Below are positions 42,398-49,870 of a stretch of 64,000 bases of DNA, piece by piece. The DNA comes from Rhodohalobacter sulfatireducens (lineage in GTDB: Bacteria; Bacteroidota; Rhodothermia; Balneolales; Balneolaceae), in contig NZ_JAKLWS010000024.1 of assembly GCF_022012475.1 (NCBI RefSeq), forward strand, positions 1 through 64,000. The letters run 5' to 3'. Each line of letters opens with the position of its first letter. The stretch's first letter is position 1. A model generated the notes under the pieces. That model worked only from the letters and a program-made list of their open reading frames with translations. It did no database searches and had not been told where the DNA came from. The position numbers and the translations under genes are program-made.

Positions 42398-43591
42398 TCA
42401 CTGAACCGTAATCACCGAAACTTGCGCAGGAGCATTGTATCGAATAGGAGAAAGTGTAAATCCGAGTCCGCTGTTCACATTCAGGAGCATATTTCCAAGA
42501 TTCCAGTGGCCTTTCACGTAAGTAGTTTCAGACCGCACGGCAGTAAATGGATAGAAAAAGACGGGAATACGAACCTGTCCCCCGTGCGTATGGCCTGATA
42601 ATAGTAGATCCGTTCCGCTTTCCTGCGAAAACTCAATTAAACGATCCGATGCCTGGTGACTCGATACAATTTTAATTCCATCATTCGGTGTACTGTTGAT
42701 CAGTTGCTGAAGTTGACTTCTCTCAAGATTATAGCTGTAAATTTCTGTTACGCCGGCGATAAATATTGGAGTCCCGTTATGATCAATTTGAATGTGTTCG
42801 TTCTCCAATACTTGAATGTCTCTTTGTTCCAGAGCCTCTACAATATGGTCTGGTCCGGCCCAATAATCGTGATCCCCAATAACAGCATACACTCCATACG
42901 TTGATTTTATTTTCTGAAGTGCATCAGCTCCCTCCTGCACATGCCCAATACCTTCCGTAATCAGATCGCCCGTAAAAAAAACAAGGTCAGGTTCTTCTTG
43001 GTTAACTAACTGAATGTATCGATCCATTTTTTCAGCAGTCGTAAAGACATCTGCATGGAGATCTGTAATATGTACTATATTTAAAGGTGTCTGAAGCCGA
43101 GTACTGCTCTCCCCGGGAATTTCGTAGGTGATTCGTTCAACCACCATTCTGTTTGTATCCCAAACCATTTTTGCTGCTGTAAAGAGCAGTGTAAAGGCTG
43201 CCAATGTTAAAAATGTCTGAGCAAATCGAAGCTTGAGAAACTCTGTGCTGAAGCTTGAAAACTTATTAAAAACAGGTAACAGAAGATCATGTAGAATTAA
43301 CCAGTTCAGCATCACCCCGGAAAATACAAAGCCAAACCAAAACAGGTAGATCATGAAATGCGGATAATCATCCACTGAAAATGTACCCTGCAAATTGAAT
43401 TGCATAAGACCGGCAGCCGGGAATGCTACAAACAGCATCACAAGTATTACAAAAAACGATTTGAACATCCATATTGATTCAACCTCGACGATCGATAAAC
43501 TTCTGAAATATCGAAAGCCGAAATAGGTAAGAAAAAGAACCAGGAGGATACTGGCGTACAGCACCATTCGTAATGGCCAGGGCATATTCAA
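42398..43591 (-). CDS. Membrane-bound metallophosphoesterase (YkuE-like)
   Basis: The 397-residue protein has four N-terminal membrane helices and a calcineurin-like domain. Its parts are NIVHITDLHADVF (D-x-H), VFFTGDLITEG (GD), VYAVIGDHDYWAG, IVSSHQAS and LLSGHTHGGQV. In place of the usual GNHD the fourth motif is GDHD, so the Asn ligand is Asp. The fold binds two metals and hydrolyses phosphate esters, perhaps a lipid headgroup such as UDP-diacylglucosamine or isoprenyl phosphate. The substrate is not defined. Confidence 0.85.
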   Translation of the reverse strand: MNMPWPLRMVLYASILLVLFLTYFGFRYFRSLSIVEVESIWMFKSFFVILVMLFVAFPAAGLMQFNLQGTFSVDDYPHFMIYLFWFGFVFSGVMLNWLILHDLLLPVFNKFSSFSTEFLKLRFAQTFLTLAAFTLLFTAAKMVWDTNRMVVERITYEIPGESSTRLQTPLNIVHITDLHADVFTTAEKMDRYIQLVNQEEPDLVFFTGDLITEGIGHVQEGADALQKIKSTYGVYAVIGDHDYWAGPDHIVEALEQRDIQVLENEHIQIDHNGTPIFIAGVTEIYSYNLERSQLQQLINSTPNDGIKIVSSHQASDRLIEFSQESGTDLLLSGHTHGGQVRIPVFFYPFTAVRSETTYVKGHWNLGNMLLNVNSGLGFTLSPIRYNAPAQVSVITVQ

Positions 43592-43777
43592 AAAAATTAA
43601 TTCAGAATTAAATAAGTCCCTAAAATATCATACTTAGATTTAAGTTGAAGGATTGTTCTTGATTTTTCAGAATTTTTACAGGCTTTTATTTCTCTTTTAA
43701 AGGTACCCAAGTATTTAGTATTTTTTAGGTTGATTAAAGAACCACTGAATTAAAAGAATTACGATTAACAAAACTGG

Positions 43778-45745
43778 ATGTCAGAAGATTTAGTTACGCT
43801 TACCTTTCCTGATGGTGCGAAGAAAGAATATCCCAAAGGAATCACCGGATACGAAGTTGCCGAAAGTATTTCTAAAGGTCTCGCCCGCAATGCGTTAAGT
43901 ATTACACTTGGAGATGAAATTAAAGATCTCGATCAACCCATTGAACGGGATGATACCATAAAAATTAACACCTGGGACACGGAGGACGGTCAGTATACAT
44001 TCTGGCATTCGTCCGCACACTTGCTAGCAGAGGCGATCCAGGAACTCTACCCAAATGCAAAGTTCGGTATCGGTCCGCCGATTGAAGATGGATTTTATTA
44101 CGATATCGATTTTGGTGAGGAGTCCTTTGGGCAGGATCAGCTCGAGGAGGTTGAAAATAAAATGATAGAGCTGGCTCGCAAGAAATCTGATTTTGAAAAG
44201 CGAAATGTATCCAAAGAAGATGCTCTCACGTTTTACAAGAAAAAGGGCAATGAATACAAGGTCGATCTGATTGAAGATCTTGAGGATGGAAATATCACGT
44301 TCTATCAACAGGGCGATTTTGTTGATCTCTGCCGGGGACCGCATATTCCGGATACCTCTCCCATCAAAGCAGTAAAACTTACCAAATTGGCCGGTGCTTA
44401 CTGGAGAGGTGATTCAGACAGCAAACAATTGACTCGAATCTATGGAATCACGTTTCCAAAGCAGAAACTTCTGGATCAATACCTGGAACGGATTGAGGAA
44501 GCGAAGAAACGCGATCACAAGAAACTTGGGAAAGAACTCGGTATCTACATGATGGACAGCCTGGTGGGTCCCGGTCTGCCGCTCTGGTTGCCCAACGGGA
44601 CCGTTTTACGCAGAACACTTGAAGCATTTCTGCGGGACGAACAGAAACGACGAGGATACCAGGAAGTCATTACACCACATATTGCCAATGTGGACCTTTA
44701 CAGAAAATCGGGACATTATCCATACTACAAGGAATCTCAGTTCAACCCAATGGAGGTGGATGATGACGAGTATATGCTCAAGCCGATGAACTGTCCACAT
44801 CATCACCAAATTTATTCGAATGAATTGAGAAGTTACCGGGAACTGCCGGTTCGATTGGCAGAGTTTGGAAGCGTGTATAGATACGAGCAGTCCGGTGAGT
44901 TGAATGGACTTTCAAGGGTCAGAGGATTTACCCAGGATGATGCCCACATCTACTGCATGCACGAACAGCTCAAAGATGAAATCAAACATGTAATTGAACT
45001 GACCCAGTTTGTATTTAATACATTTGGCATGCCGGTTGATATCCGCCTCTCGTATCGGGACGATAATGATGAAAAATACGGCGGCGACACTGAGTACTGG
45101 GAACGAGCTCAGAAAGAGATTAAGGAAGTAGCTGATGAGATGGAACTGGATTATAAAATCGCTGAGGGCGAAGCTAGTTTTTACGGGCCCAAAATCGATT
45201 TCATTATTCGTGATGCTATCGGACGAAAATGGCAGCTTGGAACCGTCCAGGTGGATTATGTAATGCCCGAGCGATTTGATCTGACCTATGTCGGCTCCGA
45301 TAATGAGAAACATCGTCCGGTGATTATTCATCGAGCACCATTCGGTTCAATGGAGCGATTTGTAAGTATTTTAATTGAGCACTTTGCCGGAGATTTTCCA
45401 CTTTGGCTTGCGCCAAAACAAATTGAGGTTCTCCCTATTTCGGATGATTACCTGGATTATGCGAATCATGTGGCGCAAAAATTCGAAGAACTGGGAATGA
45501 GAGTTCACGTTGACTCGAGATCTGAAAAAGTCGGTTCAAAAATACGTGATGCTGAAACCAGTAAAATTCCATATATGGTTATTGTTGGTTCCCAGGAACA
45601 AGATGACGGAACAGTTTCCGTTCGCCGACATAAAATGGGGGATATTGGAACGTTTACCCTAAATGATTTTTTAAATAAATTAAAAGACGAAATTGAAAAC
45701 CGTTCCCTTCCTCCTTCACAGGAGACGGAAAAAATCAGTAATTAA
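43778..45745 (+). CDS. Threonyl-tRNA synthetase
   Basis: The 655-residue protein is full length. It has a TGS domain (1-62, LVTLTFPDGAKKEYPKGITG), the editing domain with HSSAHLLAEA (74-83) and the class II core. Core motifs are MNCPHHHQIY (zinc Cys and His), FGSVYRYEQSGELNGLSRVR (motif 2), FTQDDAHIYC and HRAPFGSMERF (motif 3). An anticodon-binding domain closes it (KIPYMVIVGSQEQDDGTVSV). It charges tRNA-Thr in the cytoplasm. It heads the translation gene block with infC 78 bp downstream. Confidence 0.98.
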   Translation: MSEDLVTLTFPDGAKKEYPKGITGYEVAESISKGLARNALSITLGDEIKDLDQPIERDDTIKINTWDTEDGQYTFWHSSAHLLAEAIQELYPNAKFGIGPPIEDGFYYDIDFGEESFGQDQLEEVENKMIELARKKSDFEKRNVSKEDALTFYKKKGNEYKVDLIEDLEDGNITFYQQGDFVDLCRGPHIPDTSPIKAVKLTKLAGAYWRGDSDSKQLTRIYGITFPKQKLLDQYLERIEEAKKRDHKKLGKELGIYMMDSLVGPGLPLWLPNGTVLRRTLEAFLRDEQKRRGYQEVITPHIANVDLYRKSGHYPYYKESQFNPMEVDDDEYMLKPMNCPHHHQIYSNELRSYRELPVRLAEFGSVYRYEQSGELNGLSRVRGFTQDDAHIYCMHEQLKDEIKHVIELTQFVFNTFGMPVDIRLSYRDDNDEKYGGDTEYWERAQKEIKEVADEMELDYKIAEGEASFYGPKIDFIIRDAIGRKWQLGTVQVDYVMPERFDLTYVGSDNEKHRPVIIHRAPFGSMERFVSILIEHFAGDFPLWLAPKQIEVLPISDDYLDYANHVAQKFEELGMRVHVDSRSEKVGSKIRDAETSKIPYMVIVGSQEQDDGTVSVRRHKMGDIGTFTLNDFLNKLKDEIENRSLPPSQETEKISN

Positions 45746-45812
45746 TTTTTTAATCTTTTTTTCTGATTTTTAAGTATAATCAATAGTTTATTTTTAAATA
45801 TTAATAAAACGA

Positions 45813-45826
45813 AGAGGTAACTTATC
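45813..45826 (+). promoter_or_regulatory. infC ribosome binding site and AUC start codon
   Basis: AGAGG (45813-45817) lies 6 bases before ATC (45824-45826). The ATC opens the frame A-R-R-R-P-I-R-R-R-R, the expected N-terminus of IF-3. No ATG or GTG lies nearby in this frame, and the next possible initiator (TTG at 45908) would cut 28 residues of the IF-3 N-domain. Few leaders in this window have so clear a Shine-Dalgarno, which supports this as the start. IF-3 genes are known to use AUU or AUC for autoregulation. Confidence 0.75.
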
Positions 45827-46366
45827 GCAAGAAGACGACCCATAAGAAGAAGACGGAATGACGACCGCCCAAATGTCAATGATGAAATACGATCATCAAA
45901 AGTCCGGTTGATCCGTCCGGATGAAGAACACGAAGTCGTATCCATCGAAAGGGCTTTGGAAGTTGCTGCATCCTATGACCTTGACTTGGTGGAAGTGGCT
46001 CCGAATGCCAAACCCCCGGTTTGCAAAGTCATAGATTTCGGCAAATTTATGTACGAAAAGAAGAAAAAAGAGAAGGAAGCAAAGAAGAAGCAGCATACCA
46101 TCCAGGTGAAAGAGCTTCGATTCCGGCCGAATACCGATGACCATGATCTGGAATTTAAAACACGTCACGCCAGAGAATTTTTAGAAGGCGGCGACAAAGT
46201 AAAAGCTACGGTACAGTTCAGGGGGCGGGATATGCTCTATACTGAGCAAGGTGAAGAGCTATTAAACAACCTTGCCGAAGAGCTTGATGACGTCGGAAAA
46301 ATTGAATCTAAACCTACAATGGAAGGACGGCGAATGATTATGATCATCGCTCCTGATAAAAGTTAA
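45824..46366 (+). CDS. Translation initiation factor IF-3
   Basis: From the ATC at 45824 the product is 180 residues, the usual IF-3 length. It has an Arg-rich lead (MARRRPIRRRRNDD), the N-domain (RPNVNDEIRSSKVRLI, LDLVEVAPNAKPPVCKVIDF), the Lys-rich linker helix (KFMYEKKKKEKEAKKKQH) and the C-domain (VKELRFRPNTDDHDLEFKTR, GDKVKATVQFRGRD). It binds the 30S subunit and proofreads initiation. Use of a rare start codon suggests the classic self-repression of infC. A strong terminator follows; rpmI-rplT are separate. Confidence 0.95.
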   Translation: MARRRPIRRRRNDDRPNVNDEIRSSKVRLIRPDEEHEVVSIERALEVAASYDLDLVEVAPNAKPPVCKVIDFGKFMYEKKKKEKEAKKKQHTIQVKELRFRPNTDDHDLEFKTRHAREFLEGGDKVKATVQFRGRDMLYTEQGEELLNNLAEELDDVGKIESKPTMEGRRMIMIIAPDKS

Positions 46367-46390
46367 ATACTGATTTTTCTAAAATATTGA

Positions 46391-46439
46391 AGCGAACAGT
46401 TTCTGATTTACAACGTCAGAAATTTGTTCGCTTTTTTTT
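46391..46439 (+). terminator. Strong rho-independent terminator after infC
   Basis: Outer stem agcgaaca / tgttcgct and inner stem tttctga / tcagaaa with an 8-9-base loop are followed by eight T. It closes the thrS-infC unit before the antisense gene at 46450. Confidence 0.9.
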
Positions 46440-46449
46440 ATCAAGCCGG

Positions 46450-47553
46450 TCAAACCTTTATAAAGATTTTTTTCTTGTAGAGAATGTAAACCGGAATGAA
46501 GCATAGAAAACAGTAAGAGAGAGCCCATATCAATGAAGCAAGATGCGGTTCAATTCCGAATGAAGTCAATCCATCCATGAAAAGTGAAACCAGGCTTTGA
46601 TCTCCAATCCATGCTCTGTGAGTTACAACTAAAAACACACCCGACAGCACATACGCGGTAATGGCATTGGTACCAAACACTACACCCGCAAATGTGCCTT
46701 TTGATTTTCCCAAAAGATCAATCCAGTAGTAGCAGGCACCCAAAACCATGGATGCCAATCCTGAGGTGTACAACACGTACGAACTTGTCCAAATATGTTT
46801 GTTGATTGGAAACACCCAATCCCAGATGTTACCCAAGGTGAAAGCTGCAAGTCCGCCAACCATTAAACCGATCACTTTTCGGTCCCGTGATCGATCACTC
46901 ACAATTAAATAACCCGCTATCATTCCGGTGATTCCACTTGCAATCGTCGGGAGTGTACTCAACAAACCTTCCGGATCCCATGTACCCTGGTACAATCTGC
47001 CCGGGATAAAGGTAGTGTCTATCCAGGCGGCGATATTACGTCCCGGTTCAGCCAGGGATAAACCAAGTTCTGGGTGAGGAATCAGCGCCATTACCAACCA
47101 ATACCCAATAAGCAGCCCCCAGCCTATCCAAAGTTGAGTTTTGCGAGTTGTATACAATAATAGAAGCGCACAGCTGAAAAAGACGATTGCGATCCGTTGC
47201 AGCACCCCGGGAAGACGAATATTTGCAAAATCAAATTCAGGAAAGAGTGCCAAAAAAATTCCCAAAGCGAATATAATAAAAGAACGTTTTAAAATTTTGG
47301 GAACCATCTCCTTTCTTTCCCTCCCCCGTTCCAGGTACTTTGTATATGCAAGAACAATAGATACACCAACAATGAATATGAAAAATGGAAAGACAAGATC
47401 CGTAGGTGTTGCCCCATTCCATTCAGCATGGGTCAAAGGCGGATACACATAACTCCACGAACCGGGTGTATTTACGATTATCATCCCCATGATCGTGAGT
47501 CCCCGGAAAAAATCTAAAGATATTAATCGATTTGATGGTGCTTTAGCAGTCAA
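46450..47553 (-). CDS. NagX-like (DUF5009) acyltransferase-type membrane protein
   Basis: The 367-residue polytopic protein begins NRLISLDFFRGLTIMGMIIV, then TDLVFPFFIFIVGVSIVLAY and LPGVLQRIAIVFFSCALLLL. It contains GTWDPEGLLSTLPTIASGIT and IWTSSYVLYTSGLASMVLGA. This is the DUF5009/heparan-alpha-glucosaminide N-acetyltransferase-like family, called NagX where it lies in GlcNAc gene sets. It may acetylate or transport amino sugars. Here it is inserted on the opposite strand between infC and rpmI, an unusual place for it. Confidence 0.85.
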   Translation of the reverse strand: MTAKAPSNRLISLDFFRGLTIMGMIIVNTPGSWSYVYPPLTHAEWNGATPTDLVFPFFIFIVGVSIVLAYTKYLERGRERKEMVPKILKRSFIIFALGIFLALFPEFDFANIRLPGVLQRIAIVFFSCALLLLYTTRKTQLWIGWGLLIGYWLVMALIPHPELGLSLAEPGRNIAAWIDTTFIPGRLYQGTWDPEGLLSTLPTIASGITGMIAGYLIVSDRSRDRKVIGLMVGGLAAFTLGNIWDWVFPINKHIWTSSYVLYTSGLASMVLGACYYWIDLLGKSKGTFAGVVFGTNAITAYVLSGVFLVVTHRAWIGDQSLVSLFMDGLTSFGIEPHLASLIWALSYCFLCFIPVYILYKKKIFIKV

Positions 47554-47778
47554 AACAGAATTAAATTAATTTTTCTATTCAGTTATACTATCCACGAAAA
47601 AACACTGCTAATCTACATTATTTCATGGTAAGTATGCACTCTTTCCTTTGAAAGATTTAGAAAGCAAATCTCTTTGAGGCACTAAATTCGATGAAATCAT
47701 TTAAGATAAAATTGCTTTTTTAAAAGGAGAAAGGTTCTTATCTTGAAAGTCTGTTAATTTTCAGAAAACACGGATACT

Positions 47779-47976
47779 ATGCCAAAAATGAAATCAAACA
47801 GTGGTGCTAAGAAGCGTTTTAAGAAAACCGGAAGCGGTAAAATTAAGCGTAAAAAAGCTTTTAAAAGCCACATTTTGACAAAAAAATCAAGCAAGAGGAA
47901 AAACAATCTTGGAAAAGACACATTGGTTCACAAATCCAATGAAAAGTCTATTGAACGATTGATTCCTTATAGCTAA
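47779..47976 (+). CDS. 50S ribosomal protein L35
   Basis: The 65-residue basic protein has the L35 signature [20 protein letters not shown], then [16 protein letters not shown] and a C-terminal LIPYS. It is a component of the large subunit. It is 38 bp before rplT and transcribed from a promoter of its own, because an antisense gene and a terminator separate it from infC. Confidence 0.97.
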   Translation: MPKMKSNSGAKKRFKKTGSGKIKRKKAFKSHILTKKSSKRKNNLGKDTLVHKSNEKSIERLIPYS

Positions 47977-48014
47977 CACAAAATTCAATAATAACCTTTA
48001 AAACGTAAATACAA

Positions 48015-48362
48015 ATGCCACGATCACGAAATCTGGTGGCTTCCCGTCGCCGTCGCCGAAAAATTTTGAAACAGGCGAAAGGTTACTGGGGCAGAAGAAA
48101 AAACGTTTATACCGTTGCTAAAAACGCGGTAGAAAAAGGCCTGCAATATCAATATCGAGACCGAAAGGTTCGAAAGCGATCATTCCGGCGTCTTTGGATT
48201 ACACGTATTAACGCTGCTGCCCGATTGAACGGAACCACCTATGCCAAGCTCATTCACGGCTTGAAAGAAAACGAAATAAATCTCAATCGGAAGATGCTTG
48301 CTGATATTGCAGTAAGAGATCCTGAAACATTTTCTGAAATTGTGAAAGAGGCTGGCCAATAA
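48015..48362 (+). CDS. 50S ribosomal protein L20
   Basis: The 115-residue protein begins [20 protein letters not shown], followed by [40 protein letters not shown] and [20 protein letters not shown]. This is the full L20 pattern. In other bacteria L20 represses its own operon by binding mRNA. Here a terminator follows at once, and the repressor target, if any, must be in the rpmI leader. Confidence 0.97.
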   Translation: MPRSRNLVASRRRRRKILKQAKGYWGRRKNVYTVAKNAVEKGLQYQYRDRKVRKRSFRRLWITRINAAARLNGTTYAKLIHGLKENEINLNRKMLADIAVRDPETFSEIVKEAGQ

Positions 48363-48380
48363 GCCTCTACTGCTATTCAA

Positions 48381-48415
48381 ACCGGCAGATCCATTGGATT
48401 TGCCGGTTTTTTTTG
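48381..48415 (+). terminator. Rho-independent terminator after rplT
   Basis: Stem aaccggca / tgccggtt with a 12-14-base AT-rich loop, followed by a run of eight T. Confidence 0.92.
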
Positions 48416-48439
48416 GCTTTAAAAATTCCCTGAACTTCA

Positions 48440-48537
48440 AGACATGGTATTTTTTGTGTTATTTTAAAATCTGGGTACTGGCATCTAAATTATTGCTATT
48501 TTTTGGTGCTTTACCTGCAAGAAAAAATACCATGTCT
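48440..48537 (+). repeat. Small inverted-repeat element, family C, copy 2
   Basis: This 98-bp unit has perfect 16-bp termini agacatggtatttttt and aaaaaataccatgtct. The outer 11 bases are shared with the 96-bp element at 42291, and the sizes differ by only 2 bp. The interior shows only weak similarity. It is MITE-like; no transposase gene is in the window. Confidence 0.78.
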
Positions 48538-48572
48538 CACCCAAAAATATGATGATAGGCTCTAACTGGTGC

Positions 48573-48615
48573 AAGTTTGTAACTCGTACCTGGAGTTCGC
48601 ACAAGTTACAAACTT
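48573..48615 (+). repeat. REP-like hairpin
   Basis: aagtttgtaact (48573-48584) and agttacaaactt (48604-48615) are exact 12-bp inverted repeats. A nested word pair aactc / gagtt (48581-48585 with 48593-48597) adds a second possible fold. It resembles the REP sequences linked to RAYT (Y1 tyrosine) transposases in Bacteroidota. No RAYT gene is seen here. Confidence 0.6.
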
Positions 48616-48794
48616 ACGCGAGTATTGGGTGGGGAGCTCTCCTCCATCGAGATGTGCAGATCCCCAAATTTCACCATATCTCAATAAATCAGGAATGGTT
48701 TACTTTCCCCCTTCAAAGAGAGAACTTTAAAAAATTAGTTCTAAAATCCGTTATCTTCCTTAGAAGAAATTAATTACGAAAGTCTACATAGTTC

Positions 48795-49799
48795 ATGCTC
48801 GATAAAATCAATGATATAAAGGAAAAAATTCAAAGCTTCAGTATCGAAAACGAAGATGAGCTTGAAGCATTTCGGCTGGAGTTTCTTTCCAGGAACGGAA
48901 AAGTTCAATCCATGTTCGGCCTCATGAAAGATGTGCCCAATGAAAAAAAAGCTGAAGTGGGTAAATTGATGAATGAAGTAAAGAACCTGGCCCATCAAAC
49001 TTTTGAGAATGCAAAAGTTGAGTTACTAAAAAGCGAGGAGAAGGAGTTCGGTGCTCTTGAAGATATTACACTTCCCGTTGAGTCAACATATACGGGTTCT
49101 TACCATCCACTGAATCGAGCCCTCAATGAAATCAAACAGATTTTTTTGCGTCTTGGATTTAATATTGCCGATGGTCCTGAGCTGGAAGATGATTTCCATA
49201 ATTTTACGGCTCTGAATTTTCCGCCGGATCATCCCGCGCGTGATATGCAGGATACATTTTTCGTTCGAAAATCGGAGGAAGAACAAGACCTGGTCCTGCG
49301 GACTCACACATCCCCGGTTCAAATCCGGCTGATGAAGGAAAAAGAACCGCCTTTACGATCTATCATCCCCGGACGGGTTTTTCGCAATGAAGCTGTCACT
49401 GCAAAATCGTATTTCCAGTTCAACCAGGTTGAAGGGCTCTATGTAAATGTACGAGTGACTATGGGTGAACTGATTGAAACCCTGGTGATGTTTGCTCAAC
49501 TGATGTACGGAAGTGACGTAAAATACCGGGTTCGTCCCTCCTATTTTCCATTTACTGAACCCAGTATTGAGATGGACGTTTGGTGGGAAAGCGAAAAAGG
49601 CGGACAATGGCTCGAAATTCTCGGCGCCGGAATGGTTGACCCAAACGTTTTTGAATCAGTAGACGTCGACTCGGAAAAATATACCGGCTTTGCGTTTGGA
49701 ATGGGCGTCGACCGAATTGCCATGCTTCGATATGGTATCGACGACATCCGCCTGCTTTACGACAACGACATTCGATTCTTAGAACAATTTAAATCATAA
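48795..49799 (+). CDS. Phenylalanyl-tRNA synthetase alpha subunit
   Basis: The 334-residue subunit has a coiled N-terminal tRNA-binding part (LDKINDIKEKIQSFSIENED, EFLSRNGKVQSMFGLMKDVP) and the class II core. Core motifs are HPLNRALNEIKQIFLRLGF, ADGPELEDDFHNFTALNFPP, VLRTHTSPVQIR, GRVFRNEAVTAKSYFQFNQV (motif 2) and GFAFGMGVDRIAMLRYGIDD (motif 3). With PheT it forms the (alpha-beta)2 enzyme. pheT follows after 71 bp. Confidence 0.97.
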   Translation: MLDKINDIKEKIQSFSIENEDELEAFRLEFLSRNGKVQSMFGLMKDVPNEKKAEVGKLMNEVKNLAHQTFENAKVELLKSEEKEFGALEDITLPVESTYTGSYHPLNRALNEIKQIFLRLGFNIADGPELEDDFHNFTALNFPPDHPARDMQDTFFVRKSEEEQDLVLRTHTSPVQIRLMKEKEPPLRSIIPGRVFRNEAVTAKSYFQFNQVEGLYVNVRVTMGELIETLVMFAQLMYGSDVKYRVRPSYFPFTEPSIEMDVWWESEKGGQWLEILGAGMVDPNVFESVDVDSEKYTGFAFGMGVDRIAMLRYGIDDIRLLYDNDIRFLEQFKS

Positions 49800-49870
49800 A
49801 CTCTGAATTCGGTGAATGTTCATTGAATTCAGCATGTCGATGATCATTCGCTGATCTTTCTTGATCCATT

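Larger units (their letters stand above)
48363..48794. other. 432-bp gap between rplT and pheS, full of repeats
   Basis: The gap contains the rplT terminator (48381-48415), a family C inverted-repeat element (48440-48537), a REP-like hairpin (48573-48615) and a fragment of family A-like sequence near 48705-48720 (tttcccccttcaaagagaga). The promoter of pheST must lie in the last ~70 bases. No coding frame is supported. Confidence 0.7.
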
